From contig NZ_WNKX01000038.1 in assembly GCF_009720745.1 (NCBI RefSeq), forward strand, positions 1 through 35,080: a DNA stretch of 35,080 bases, written 5' to 3'. Positions within the stretch are counted from its first letter, which is position 1; every line of letters begins with the position of its first letter. Positions 6,243 through 15,198 of the stretch are shown in pieces. The position numbers and the translations under genes were made by a program. The notes beneath the pieces were generated by a model. The model ran no database searches, was not told the origin of the DNA, and worked only from the letters and a program-made list of their open reading frames with translations. The stretch is from Massilia eburnea (lineage in GTDB: Bacteria; Pseudomonadota; Gammaproteobacteria; Burkholderiales; Burkholderiaceae_D).

Positions 6243-9200
6243 CGTCGGCAAAGGTGGTGTTGGTCATGATGTGCTCGCTTATCGCGCTAAGGAGCGGCCA
6301 TAGCCGGTCGAGCAGGCTGCGCGCGTTGGCGGCGCCGGCCTGCGGATCCAATTGTTCCAGCTGCAGGCACAGTTCGGCCATGCCGAGGGCGCCCACGGCG
6401 CGTGCGCTGCTCTTGATGCGGTGGCCCAGCTCGCGCACTTTCTGCAGCTCGCCGGCGCCCAGCGCCGCTTCCATTTCGTTGAAGCCCGCTTCCGTCGTCT
6501 GCAGGAATTTGAAGGCGAATTTGCGGATCTTGTGCGGGTGGTAGCCCAAAAGCTGGGCCAGCACCGACAGGTCGATGATGGCCGGGTCGCCGGCCAAGGT
6601 CGGGCGGAAGGCGGCGCGGCCGCTCGGACGGGGCGCAGCGGCGGCGGCATCGTTGGCGGCGCCGGCTTCGCGCTCGGGCAGCCAGCTGGCGATCTTCTGG
6701 TACATCAGGGCGGGCTGGATCGGCTTGGCGATGAAGTCGTCCATGCCGGCCTGCAGGCAGCGTTCGCGGTCGTCCTTGGTCGCGGTGGCGGTCATGGCCA
6801 GCACGCGGGTGGCGGCCAGGGCCGGGTCGGCGCGGATGCGGCGCGTCGCTTCCAGGCCGTCCATCAGGGGCATCTGCACGTCCATCAGCACGCAGTCGAA
6901 ATCGGCCTGGTGCAGCAGGTCGAGCGCTTCGGCGCCGTTATTGGCCAGGCATACCGAGGAGCCGGCTTCTTCCAGCATTTCCAGCGCGATCTGCTGGTTG
7001 AAGGTGTTGTCCTCGACTAACAAGATGCGGGCGTCCTTCAGCGCCGACATGGCGGCCGTGCTGCGCGCGCTGTCGAGCAGGGCTGCGGCGGCGGCGTTGA
7101 CTTCGTTGATCACGTCCGGCAGGCCGCGCGGCGATACGCCCAGGCGCGCCGTGAACCAGAAGGTGCTGCCTTCGCCCGGCTTGCTGTGCACGCCGACTTC
7201 GCCGCCCATCAGCTGGGCCAGCTGTTTGCAGATGGCCAGGCCGAGGCCGGTGCCGCCGTATTCGCGCGTGATGGTGGTGTCGGCTTGCTGGAAGGCCTGG
7301 AACAATTTGCCCTGCTCCGCTTCCGACAAGCCGATGCCGTGGTCGCGCACTTCAAAGCGCAAGAGGCAGGCGATGTCGTCGGCCAGCAGCTGGCGCACGC
7401 TCACTTCGATGCTGCCCTGCTCGGAAAACTTGATCGCGTTGTTGACGTAGTTGATCAGGACCTGGCCCAGGCGCAGCGGGTCGCCGCGCAAGACCGGCGG
7501 CAGCGCCGGGTCGATCTCGAACGACAGGCGCAGGCCGCGGCTGGCCGCTTTCGGCGCCACCACCGTGGTCAGGGTCTGGATCACGTGGTCGAGCGAGAAG
7601 TCGACGTCTTCGATCTCCAGCTTGCCCGCTTCGATCTTGGAGATGTCGAGGATGTCGTCGATGATGCGCAGCAGGTGTTCGCCGGCGAAGCGGATCTTTT
7701 CCAGGTAGTCGCGCTGGCGCGGTTCCAGTTCCGTCTTCAGCGCCAGGTAGGCCATGCCGATCACGCCATTCATCGGGGTGCGGATCTCGTGGCTCATCTT
7801 GGCCAGGAACTGGCCTTTGGCGGCGCTGGCTTCCTCCGCCAGCTGGCGCGCTTCTTCCAGCTGGGCGGTGCGCTGCGCCACGCGTTCTTCCAGGTGCTCA
7901 TTCAGCTCGCGCAGGGCGCGTTCGTTGGCCTTGCTGTCGGAGATATCGATCGCCATGCAGATCAGGTAGGCCGGCGCGCCTTGCGCGTCATACACCGGCT
8001 TCTTGAAGGTGCGCAGCTGGCGCTGGGTGTTCAGGGCCGGGTTCCAGATGGTTTCTTCGTAATCGATCAGGGCGTGTCCGGCGAAGGCCTCCAGGTCCTT
8101 GGCGCGGAAGGCAGCCGCCTCCTCCGGCGCGTGGAAGGCGGTGTAGTCGCCATTGTTCAATTCATCGAAGCTGTAGCCGAACTGCTGCTCGCAGGCCCGG
8201 TTCATCAGCAGCATGCGGCTGTCCTTGTCCTTGATGAACAGGCCGATCGGCATCATCTGGATGATTTCCTGCAGGCGCTGCTCGCCCTGGCGCAGGGCGT
8301 CTTCGCTGCGCTTGCGGTAGGTGATGTCGGTCAGGCTGGCCACCAGCATGCTGCCCGGGCCGCTCTCCTCGCGCAGCGGTTCGACGTTGACCGACAGCCA
8401 GCACGTGTCGCCGCCGGCACCGGCCACCCCCATCACCACGTCGCGCACGGGCTGGCCGGAAGCCAGCGCCTGCGCCACCGGATGCTCGGGCGCGCTGTAG
8501 CGGCGGCCGTCTTCGTGCACACCGTCCCACTGGCCGGCGCCGCGCGCGGCCGCGCGCCCCAGCATGCGCCCGGCGGCGGCATTGCATTCGACGATATTGC
8601 CGGCCGCGTCGAACACCACCAGGCCGTTGGTGACGGCATTGAACACCGAGGCCAGGCGCTGGTTGGAATGGCGCAGCGCTACTTCGGCCAGGCGGCGGTC
8701 GGTGATGTCGGTGACCATGGTCAGGGTGCCGGCATAGCTGCCGTTGTCGGCGTTGACGGTGCTGGTGGCGAGCAAGGCCCAGAGCGAGGAGCCATCCTGG
8801 CGGTAGAAGCGGCCTTCGGCCGGTTCGCTGGCCGCTGCCGCGCCGGGCTGGCGGCGCAGGCGCATGGCCTCGCAGTCGGGGTCCATGAAGTCGGCCATGG
8901 GGCGGCCCATCATGTGCTCGACCTGGTAGCCCAGCATGTGGGCCATGGTGGGGTTGACGAAGCTGGTCTGCTCGTTGGCGTCGCACATCCAGATGCCTTC
9001 GGCCGCCGTCTGCACGATCAGGCGGTAGCGTTCGGACGATGCCTGCAGTGCTTCTTCCGCGCGCTGGCGCTGGGTCATGTCGCGCAGCGAGACCAGCACC
9101 ATGGCCTGCCCGCCCAGCTGCAGCGGCGCCAGCTGCACCATGGCGGGGAAATATTCGCCGTCGCTGCGGCGGGCGGTCAGCACGCGGCCCGGCATTTTCG

Positions 9201-10935
9201 GGCGCGCGAACAGCTCGCGCGGACGGCCCGGGGTGTCGCGCATGGCGTCCGGGACCAGCTGCTCCATCGAGGCGCCGGCCAGCTTGCCCGTTTCGGCGGC
9301 GAACACGCTTTCGGCGGCGGCATTGGCCTGGCGCACCCGCCCGCCGCGCTCGGCCAGCAGCAGGGCGCCGGGCAGGGCGTCCAGCATGGCGGCCATGCGC
9401 GCCAGTTCGGCCGCGCTGCGGTCGGAAATATCGCCCAGGGTGCCGGACATGCGCAGCGGCCGCCCGGCGCCGTCGCGTGCCAGCACCATGCCGCGCCCGA
9501 GCACCCAGCGCCAGTTGCCGTCGCGGCAAGCCATGCGGAATTCCATGGTGAAGGGTGTGCGGCCAACGGCCGGGTCGTCCAGCGCCCCGATCTCGCTGGC
9601 GATGCGGGAGCGGTCGTCCGGATGCACCAGTTCCAGCCACTGTTCCAGGGTGGCCGGATGCAGCTCGCCCGGCGCGTAGCCGAGGATTTCGCAGTAGCGC
9701 GCCGACAGGTGCAGGGCGGGCTCCTGCGGCTGCCAGTCCCAGGATCCTTCACCGGCGCCTTCCAGCGCAAAGCTGGCCAGGCGTTCGGCGTCGCCCACCC
9801 GCAGCTCGGCCCCGCGCAGGGCGCGCGAAACGCGCAGCAAGCGCCACAGGGCGGCTCCGGCCAAGAGGGCCAGCGCCACACCCAGGGCCAGGTGCCAGGT
9901 CGGGGTGGCGGCAGTGTCGTGGTAGAGGAAGCCGTCCACCTTGTAACCCTTGGGCAGCATGCCGCCGGCGGCGTACTGGTCGGCGATGGCTTGCCAGCGC
10001 AGCGGGTTGCTGTAACCGAGTTCGATCAAATGCTGTTCCAGGAGCGGCAGCACTTGCTGCGCTTCCCACAGCAGCGCTTCGCGCGAGCGGCGCTCGGGAT
10101 AGCGCGCGCGCAGCAGGTCGACGATTTCCTGCGGGTGCGCCAGCGCATAGCGCCAGCCGCGCAGGGTGGCGGCGCGCATGGCGGCTGCGCGCGCCGGGTG
10201 GTCGCGCAGCTCGGCCTCGGTGGTGTACAGCACGTCGCCGTAGAAATCGATGCCGGCGCTGCGCGGCAGCAGCAATTCATAGCGCAGATTGGCGCGCTGC
10301 AGTTCGTAAGGGGCGCCGCTGCTGTACACGGACATCGCATCGAGGCGACCGGCCACCAGGTCGTCCAGGCTGGTGCGCGGCAAGAAGGTGAGCTTGGACA
10401 GCGGCACGTGTGCGCGCATCAGCATCAGGCGCAGTTCCGCTTCGTCCGGCGCCAGCGCCACGCGCGCACCGGGCCAGGGCGGGCGTGCGCCGTCGGCATC
10501 GAGGCGCACTGCGAGGGCGGTCGAGGAATGCTGGAACAGCGAAGCGAGCACCACCACCGGCGCCCCTTGCGCGCGGCGCAGCAGCAGGGAATTGCTGCCG
10601 ATGCCGTACTGGGCCTGGCCATCGAGTACGGCTTGCAGCGTGTCGGCGCCCGGCGTGGCTTCGCGCAGCGTCACGTCCAGGCCGGCTTCGCGGTAATAGC
10701 CTTGCGCCTGGGCTGCGTAAAAGCCGGCAAACTGGAACTGGTGCTGCCATTTGAGTTGGACCGTGACGGCGTCGGCGGCGCTGGCGAAAGGGACGGCGCC
10801 GAACGATGCGGCTAAAAACGCGGCCGCCAGGGCCAGGGTGCGCAGGCGTGGCCGGACGCGCACCAGCAGGCCCGCAGGCGCGCAGGCGGCGCGGGCAAAG
10901 ACAGGCGGGGCGGCATTCAGGCTCGGTGGCGTCAA
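6235..10935 (-). CDS. Hybrid histidine kinase: THI5/NMT1-like sensor, five PAS, HisKA, HATPase, REC, Hpt
   Basis: This protein has about 1566 residues. Residues 30-54 form a signal-type hydrophobic stretch ending ASA. Residues 55-330 form a periplasmic THI5/NMT1-like solute-binding domain, starting VTVQLKWQHQFQFAGFYAA. A membrane span lies near 347-368. About five PAS domains follow (roughly 384-505, 515-630, 633-750, 757-880 and 886-1010), then a coiled coil. The H-box is His1049 in KMSHEIRTPMNG, the N-box NNAIKF is near 1165, and the G-box YGGTGLGLAI is near 1226. The receiver Asp is 1352 (LMDVQMPLMDG) and the Hpt His is 1505 (LGHRIKSSA). All phosphorelay residues are present. The start is a TTG with AGGGAAG upstream; no good ATG is available, so the N-terminus is uncertain. 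It lies 52 nt downstream of hutC on the same strand. THI5-like sensors in kinases may bind pyrimidines or other small heterocycles; the ligand is unknown here. Confidence 0.88.
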   Translation of the reverse strand: MTPPSLNAAPPVFARAACAPAGLLVRVRPRLRTLALAAAFLAASFGAVPFASAADAVTVQLKWQHQFQFAGFYAAQAQGYYREAGLDVTLREATPGADTLQAVLDGQAQYGIGSNSLLLRRAQGAPVVVLASLFQHSSTALAVRLDADGARPPWPGARVALAPDEAELRLMLMRAHVPLSKLTFLPRTSLDDLVAGRLDAMSVYSSGAPYELQRANLRYELLLPRSAGIDFYGDVLYTTEAELRDHPARAAAMRAATLRGWRYALAHPQEIVDLLRARYPERRSREALLWEAQQVLPLLEQHLIELGYSNPLRWQAIADQYAAGGMLPKGYKVDGFLYHDTAATPTWHLALGVALALLAGAALWRLLRVSRALRGAELRVGDAERLASFALEGAGEGSWDWQPQEPALHLSARYCEILGYAPGELHPATLEQWLELVHPDDRSRIASEIGALDDPAVGRTPFTMEFRMACRDGNWRWVLGRGMVLARDGAGRPLRMSGTLGDISDRSAAELARMAAMLDALPGALLLAERGGRVRQANAAAESVFAAETGKLAGASMEQLVPDAMRDTPGRPRELFARPKMPGRVLTARRSDGEYFPAMVQLAPLQLGGQAMVLVSLRDMTQRQRAEEALQASSERYRLIVQTAAEGIWMCDANEQTSFVNPTMAHMLGYQVEHMMGRPMADFMDPDCEAMRLRRQPGAAAASEPAEGRFYRQDGSSLWALLATSTVNADNGSYAGTLTMVTDITDRRLAEVALRHSNQRLASVFNAVTNGLVVFDAAGNIVECNAAAGRMLGRAAARGAGQWDGVHEDGRRYSAPEHPVAQALASGQPVRDVVMGVAGAGGDTCWLSVNVEPLREESGPGSMLVASLTDITYRKRSEDALRQGEQRLQEIIQMMPIGLFIKDKDSRMLLMNRACEQQFGYSFDELNNGDYTAFHAPEEAAAFRAKDLEAFAGHALIDYEETIWNPALNTQRQLRTFKKPVYDAQGAPAYLICMAIDISDSKANERALRELNEHLEERVAQRTAQLEEARQLAEEASAAKGQFLAKMSHEIRTPMNGVIGMAYLALKTELEPRQRDYLEKIRFAGEHLLRIIDDILDISKIEAGKLEIEDVDFSLDHVIQTLTTVVAPKAASRGLRLSFEIDPALPPVLRGDPLRLGQVLINYVNNAIKFSEQGSIEVSVRQLLADDIACLLRFEVRDHGIGLSEAEQGKLFQAFQQADTTITREYGGTGLGLAICKQLAQLMGGEVGVHSKPGEGSTFWFTARLGVSPRGLPDVINEVNAAAAALLDSARSTAAMSALKDARILLVEDNTFNQQIALEMLEEAGSSVCLANNGAEALDLLHQADFDCVLMDVQMPLMDGLEATRRIRADPALAATRVLAMTATATKDDRERCLQAGMDDFIAKPIQPALMYQKIASWLPEREAGAANDAAAAAPRPSGRAAFRPTLAGDPAIIDLSVLAQLLGYHPHKIRKFAFKFLQTTEAGFNEMEAALGAGELQKVRELGHRIKSSARAVGALGMAELCLQLEQLDPQAGAANARSLLDRLWPLLSAISEHIMTNTTFADDD

Positions 10936-10987
10936 GGCTTCCCTTTCTGGCCAGCAGCCGCTGGCGTGCAGTCAACTATAGCATTGC

Positions 10988-11707
10988 TCAAGCCGGGACG
11001 CTGCCGCCAAATTGGTAGCGATGTCCAGGGTGCCACATGGTGGCCAGCGAGGCGACCCGCCCGGCCGATTGTGTCTGGCGCTTGAGCACCAGGCAGGGCT
11101 GGCGCGCATCCATGGCCAGCATTTCGGCGATCTCGCGCGGCGGCACCTGGGCCTCGATACTGTAGCTGGCAGCCTGCAAGGGGGCTGCACGCACCAGGTA
11201 TTCATTCGGCGTGACCTGGCTGAAGTCCTGCACCATGTAGTCGGGGGCGCACAGCGGGTTGACCCAGCGGTCCTCCACCTGGATCGGCACCCCGTTTTCA
11301 TAATGCACGATGACGGAATGGTAAAGCTCGTGGCCGGCTGGCAAGTCGAAAGCCTTGCCCAGCAGGTCGTTGGCTTTGGCGCGCTCGAGCAACTGCAGGG
11401 TGCTGCGGTGGGCGTGGCCGCGGGCTCGCACCTCGTCGGCGATGCTTTTGATTTCCAGCAGGGTGGCCTGGTATTTTTGCGGCGCGACATAAGTGCCGGC
11501 GCCCTGGCGCCGTGTCAGCACCCCTTCGGCGGTCAGCTCGCGCACGGCGCGGTTGACGGTCATGCGCGAGACCCCGAATTGCTTGACCAGGGCTTGCTCG
11601 GAAGGGATGACATCGCCTTCTTTCCAGGCGCCGGCGCCAATTTGCGCCAGCAGGAAGTCTTTGATGCGTTGAAAGATGGGCGTGTCGTGTTGTAGTTGTT
11701 CTTCCAA
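10988..11707 (-). CDS. hutC: Histidine utilisation repressor, GntR family (HutC)
   Basis: This 239-residue protein has an N-terminal GntR winged helix (about residues 10-75, with FGVSRMTVNRAVRELT and RRQGAGTYV) and a C-terminal UTRA effector domain (about 95-235). Segments such as 'GVPIQVEDRWVNP', 'YMVQDFSQVTPNEYL' and the terminal 'MWHPGHRYQFGG' are typical of HutC. In characterised bacteria HutC represses hut genes and is released by urocanate. The start is a TTG at 11707 with GGAG 6 nt upstream; the nearby ATG is out of frame. It lies some 8.6 kb from the hut structural genes, but a HutC-like palindrome is present in the hutU promoter (20258-20269). It is divergent from ada and may be co-transcribed with the kinase. 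Confidence 0.9.
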   Translation of the reverse strand: MEEQLQHDTPIFQRIKDFLLAQIGAGAWKEGDVIPSEQALVKQFGVSRMTVNRAVRELTAEGVLTRRQGAGTYVAPQKYQATLLEIKSIADEVRARGHAHRSTLQLLERAKANDLLGKAFDLPAGHELYHSVIVHYENGVPIQVEDRWVNPLCAPDYMVQDFSQVTPNEYLVRAAPLQAASYSIEAQVPPREIAEMLAMDARQPCLVLKRQTQSAGRVASLATMWHPGHRYQFGGSVPA

Positions 11708-11746
11708 ACCATTCTCCGGGTAAGTGCGGCGATTGTAGCATCCGGG

Positions 11747-11760
11747 AATTCAATAGCAAG
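11747..11760 (+). promoter_or_regulatory. Possible Ada box upstream of ada
   Basis: AATTCAATAGCAAG matches the E. coli ada-box core AATTAAAGCGCAAG at 11 of 14 positions. It lies about 65-78 nt upstream of the chosen ada start. A weak -10 (CATACT, about 11802-11807) would put it near -60, close to the E. coli arrangement. The match is suggestive only. Confidence 0.35.
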
Positions 11761-11824
11761 CGGCGGAGTGCCCACTCCCGGCAGGCTGGCTAGCATGGTG
11801 GCATACTAGCGAATGGAGCCTGGA

Positions 11825-12904
11825 ATGAAGCCGAAGAATCCTTACCTGACCGACAACGAGCGCTGGGCCGCCGTGCAGGCGCGTGACAGCGCGGCCGATG
11901 GCCTGTTCTACTATTCCGTGCGCAGTACCGGCGTGTTTTGCCGTCCATCCTGCGGCGCGCGCCCGGCCTTGCGCGAGAACGTGGCCTTCCACGCCAGCAT
12001 CGCCGACGCCGAGGCGGCCGGCTTCCGCGCCTGCAAGCGCTGCAAGCCGGACCAGCCGCCGCTGGCTGAGCGCCATGCGGCCATGGTGGCGCACGTGTGC
12101 CGCCTGATCGATGCTGCCGAAACGACCCCCGACCTGGATGCCCTGGCCGCGGCTGGCGGCATGAGCCGCTTCCATTTCCACCGTGTGTTCAAGGCCCAGA
12201 CCGGGCTGACACCCAAGGCCTACGCTGCGGCGGCGCGCGCGCGGCGCATGCAGCAGGGGCTGGCCGAGGAGGCTTCCGTCACGGATGCGATCTACGCGGC
12301 CGGCTTCAATTCCAGCGGGCGCTTTTACGCCACCACGCCGGGCGCGCTGGGCATGACGCCGTCGGCCTGGCGAGCGGGCGGACGCGGTGCGGTGATCCGC
12401 TTCGCCATTGCCCAGTGCTCGCTGGGTGCGATCCTGGTGGCCAGCACCGAGCGCGGGATTTGCTGCATCTTGCTGGGCGACGATCCGCAAGCGCTGGCGC
12501 ACGATTTGCAGGACCGCTTCCCGCAGGCCGAACTGCGCGGGGCGGAGGGGGAATACGAGCAAGTGGTGGCGCGTGTGATTGCCTTCGTGGAGGCGCCGCA
12601 GATCGGGCTGGATTTGCCGCTCGACGTGCGCGGGACGGCCTTCCAGCAGCGCGTCTGGCAAGCCTTGCGCGAGATTCCGGCCGGCGAGACGGTCAGCTAT
12701 GCCGAACTGGCGGAGCGGGTCGGGGCGCCCAACGGCGCGCGCGCGGTGGCTGGTGCTTGCGCGGCCAATGCGATCGCGGTGGCGATTCCTTGCCATCGCG
12801 TGGTGCGCAACGACGGCTCGATCTCCGGTTACCGCTGGGGCGTTGAGCGCAAGGCGGCTTTGCTTGAGCGTGAAGCCTCTGTGGTGGACGAGGCGGCCGC
12901 ATGA
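11825..12904 (+). CDS. ada: Ada: methylphosphotriester sensor, AraC-type activator and O6-methylguanine-DNA methyltransferase
   Basis: This is full-length Ada (359 residues). The N-terminal zinc/methyl-acceptor domain has Cys39, Cys43, Cys70 and Cys73 (FCRPSC and RACKRC), one residue from the E. coli numbering. An AraC-type helix-turn-helix region follows (about 85-182, with GGMSRFHFHRVFKAQTGLTP). The C-terminal methyltransferase domain has active-site Cys323 in IPCHRVV. It accepts methyl groups from DNA and, once methylated on the N-terminal Cys, activates the adaptive response. The ATG at 11825 has GGAG 6 nt upstream and is preferred over the ATG at 11813. Its stop overlaps the next start (ATGA), so the 2OG oxygenase is coupled to it. 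Confidence 0.95.
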   Translation: MKPKNPYLTDNERWAAVQARDSAADGLFYYSVRSTGVFCRPSCGARPALRENVAFHASIADAEAAGFRACKRCKPDQPPLAERHAAMVAHVCRLIDAAETTPDLDALAAAGGMSRFHFHRVFKAQTGLTPKAYAAAARARRMQQGLAEEASVTDAIYAAGFNSSGRFYATTPGALGMTPSAWRAGGRGAVIRFAIAQCSLGAILVASTERGICCILLGDDPQALAHDLQDRFPQAELRGAEGEYEQVVARVIAFVEAPQIGLDLPLDVRGTAFQQRVWQALREIPAGETVSYAELAERVGAPNGARAVAGACAANAIAVAIPCHRVVRNDGSISGYRWGVERKAALLEREASVVDEAAA

Positions 12905-13641
12905 CGGGTGATTTGTTCGCGCCGCAGCCTGCGGCGGTGAGCTCGCCGCGCCTGGCGGCCTTCGATTGGCGGCGTATCGCGGCGGATCTCGATGAATATG
13001 GCTGTGCGCTGGTGCGCGGTGTGCTGTCGCCGGAGGAATGTACGCAGCTGGCGGCAGGATATTCGCGGCTGGAGCAGTTTCGCAGCCGGGTCATCATGCA
13101 GCGCTACGGCTTTGGCAAGGGGGAGTACCAGTACTTCCGCTATCCCTTGCCGGACCTGGTGGCGGAACTGCGCAGTGCGCTGTACCCACACCTGGCGCCC
13201 ATCGCCAACCGTTGGTATGCGGCGATGGGGCTGGAGCCGCGCTTTCCCGCTTTGCATGAAGATTTCATCGCGCGCTGCCACGCTGCGGGCCAGACCCGGC
13301 CAACGCCGCTCTTGCTGCAGTATGGCGTTGGGGATTTCAATTGCCTTCACCAGGACTTGTACGGCGAGCATGTGTTCCCGCTGCAGGCGGCTTTCCTGCT
13401 GTCGCAGCCGGGACAGGATTTCGAGGGCGGCGAGTTCGTGCTGACCGAGCAGCGCCCGCGCATGCAATCGCGCGTGGAGGTGGTGCCCTTGCGGCAGGGC
13501 GATTGCGTGATTTTCCCGGTCTTCCATCGCCCGGTTCCGGGCACGCGCGGCACTTACCGCGTGAATATGCGGCACGGCGTCAGCCGCCTGCGCGGCGGCC
13601 ATCGGCATACCCTGGGCATCATTTTCCACGATGCCGATTGA
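12901..13641 (+). CDS. 2OG-Fe(II) oxygenase in the ada operon
   Basis: This 246-residue protein has the double-stranded beta-helix iron site: His150-x-Asp152 in FNCLHQDLYGEH and a distal His, probably His225 (NMRHGVS). A basic residue for 2-oxoglutarate is likely in GGHRHTLGIIF (Arg235). The spacing looks more like the prolyl-hydroxylase-type superfamily than AlkB, and the AlkB RxxxxxR ending is not seen. Overlap with ada (ATGA at 12901) implies co-expression during alkylation stress. It may repair alkylated nucleic acid or act on another target; the context supports the stress role, but the substrate is unknown. It converges on the LysR gene with a 23-nt overlap. Confidence 0.82.
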   Translation: MTGDLFAPQPAAVSSPRLAAFDWRRIAADLDEYGCALVRGVLSPEECTQLAAGYSRLEQFRSRVIMQRYGFGKGEYQYFRYPLPDLVAELRSALYPHLAPIANRWYAAMGLEPRFPALHEDFIARCHAAGQTRPTPLLLQYGVGDFNCLHQDLYGEHVFPLQAAFLLSQPGQDFEGGEFVLTEQRPRMQSRVEVVPLRQGDCVIFPVFHRPVPGTRGTYRVNMRHGVSRLRGGHRHTLGIIFHDAD

Positions 13642-14536
13642 TTTCGTCGGTGACGAATTGCAGCAATGCCTGCGTCTTCGGTGGTAGCAGGCGGCGTGAA
13701 GGGTAGAGGGCGTACAAGGGAAAACGTTCGTCGGCCCATTCCGGAAAAAGTTCGACCAGCTTGCCGTCGGCCAGCCAGCGCTCCGCACCCAGTTCAATGA
13801 TTTGCGCGATGCCCGCGCCGCCGAGGCAAGTGCTGTGCAGGGTCGCCGCATCGTTCACCATCAATTGCCCGCTGGTGGCAACCGTCAGCTTCTTGCGGCC
13901 ACGGTGGAACTCCCAAGGAAACGGCAAGCCGTCATGGGGATTGCGGAACTGGATGCACTGGTGCCGCGCCAGCTCCTGCGGCGCCGCCGGCCTGCCTTGG
14001 CGCCGCAAGTAGGCCGGTGCGGCCACAGTCAAGATGCGCGTTTCCATCAGTTTGCGCGCTACCATCGAAGAGGAGCGCGGCTGGCCGAAACGCAGTGACA
14101 AGTCGCAGCCGTCGGCCGCCAGGTCGCCCGGCTGTTCGCGCCGTAATAGCTCTACCTGCAGCGCCGGGTGCGCCGCGAGGAAGCGCGCCAGCCCTGAGCC
14201 CAGCACCAGCGCCGCGAACAAAGGATCGGCGTCGACCCGCAGGCGCCCGCGCACGGTACCGGCGCCGGAAGCCGCATCCGCCGTCGCCTGCTGCAAGCCT
14301 TCCAGCAAGGGCGCCACCTGGCGCTGGAAGCGCAAGCCTTCCTCGCTGAGCGCAAGGCTGCGCGTAGTGCGCTCGAACAGCCGCACGCCGAGCCGTGCCT
14401 CCAACCGGCTGACGGCGCGGCTGACTGCGGACGGCGAGATATCGAGCAAGTCCGCGGCCCGTGCGAAGCTCCCTGCATCCACCACCGCCATCAGTACGCG
14501 CAGGCCGCTGAACGTCGTTTCATCAAGAATTTCCAT
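13619..14536 (-). CDS. LysR-family transcriptional regulator
   Basis: This 305-residue LysR protein has a helix-turn-helix at about residues 5-62 (FSGLRVLMAVVDAGSFARAA and SPSAVSRAVSRLEARLGVRLF). An effector domain follows (about 90-300) with the typical 'RGRLRVDADPLFAALVL' opening. The ATG at 14536 is chosen; a TTG at 14548 adds four residues. It is divergent from the SRPBCC gene, and a 22-bp near-perfect palindrome (14551-14572) lies just upstream, so it probably regulates itself and that neighbour. Its 3' end overlaps the convergent oxygenase gene. Confidence 0.9.
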   Translation of the reverse strand: MEILDETTFSGLRVLMAVVDAGSFARAADLLDISPSAVSRAVSRLEARLGVRLFERTTRSLALSEEGLRFQRQVAPLLEGLQQATADAASGAGTVRGRLRVDADPLFAALVLGSGLARFLAAHPALQVELLRREQPGDLAADGCDLSLRFGQPRSSSMVARKLMETRILTVAAPAYLRRQGRPAAPQELARHQCIQFRNPHDGLPFPWEFHRGRKKLTVATSGQLMVNDAATLHSTCLGGAGIAQIIELGAERWLADGKLVELFPEWADERFPLYALYPSRRLLPPKTQALLQFVTDEINRHRGK

Positions 14537-14550
14537 TGGTGCATACAAGT

Positions 14551-14572
14551 CATGAATGTCATGACATACATG
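14551..14572. promoter_or_regulatory. 22-bp inverted repeat in the LysR/SRPBCC divergent region
   Basis: CATGAATGTCATGACATACATG is symmetrical except at one pair and contains a perfect 12-bp centre, ATGTCATGACAT (14556-14567). It lies 15 nt from the LysR start and about 80 nt from the SRPBCC start, a position expected for the LysR operator. Confidence 0.5.
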
Positions 14573-14649
14573 CTATCGCGGAATGTTGTGCAGCGCATGA
14601 AAATAGTCCCGGTGGCGGCATGGTGCCGCCTGCGCAAAGGAAAACCTCG

Positions 14650-15189
14650 ATGATGAAACTCAAACTGCTGGCTGCCGCAATGCTGGCCTGCTCGCTGGCG
14701 GCAGCCGCCAGCCCTGAACCTGACATCCATTGGCCGGACGGCTTTGCGCCGCAGCAGGCCGACCTGTTCGACCACAGCGAACTGGCAATCGCCGCGCCCT
14801 GCACCGCAGTCTGGCAAAGCCTGGTCGATGCCCCGCACTGGCCGGCCTGGTATCCGAATTCGGAAAACGTCAGGCTGAGCCAAGGCAGTGAACTGGCGGC
14901 CGGGCGCGGCTTCCGGTGGCGCACCTTCGCCCTGGAAGTACCAAGCCATGTGCATGAATTCGAGCCGCAGCAGCGCCTCGGGTGGTTCGGGCATGCGAAG
15001 GAGCTGGACGCCTACCATACCTGGCTACTGCAGCCGCAAGGGCAGGGTTGCCTGGTGGTGACTGAAGAAGTGGTGCGTGGTCCTGCGGCCGTGGCGCTGC
15101 GCCGCGAGCAGCCGCAAGCCATGCACCAGGGCCATGCCTTGTGGCTGGAGCGGCTGGCCCAGGAAGCGGTCCGGCGCAGCCAGCCCTGA
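14650..15189 (+). CDS. Exported SRPBCC (START/polyketide-cyclase-like) protein
   Basis: This 179-residue protein starts MMKLKLLAAAMLACSLAAAA, a signal peptide. The mature part has the SRPBCC pattern: 'AIAAPCTAVWQSLVDAPHWPAWYPNSENV' split around Trp-Pro-x-Trp-Tyr, then 'GRGFRWRTFALEVPSHVHEF' and the C-terminal helix. These domains bind hydrophobic ligands; export is unusual for the family but the signal sequence is clear. AAAGGA lies about 8 nt before the ATG. A GGCGGCA/TGCCGCC hairpin (14614-14630) lies just upstream of the ribosome site. Divergence from the LysR gene suggests control by it. Ligand unknown. Confidence 0.78.
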   Translation: MMKLKLLAAAMLACSLAAAASPEPDIHWPDGFAPQQADLFDHSELAIAAPCTAVWQSLVDAPHWPAWYPNSENVRLSQGSELAAGRGFRWRTFALEVPSHVHEFEPQQRLGWFGHAKELDAYHTWLLQPQGQGCLVVTEEVVRGPAAVALRREQPQAMHQGHALWLERLAQEAVRRSQP

Positions 15190-15198
15190 GGCGAACGC

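Noticed and set aside
7186..10815. A 1209-codon open frame on the plus strand
   Set aside because: It lies antisense to the hybrid kinase, its product is dominated by Gln/His/Ala/Gly/Val as expected of high-GC antisense frames, and no domain is visible.
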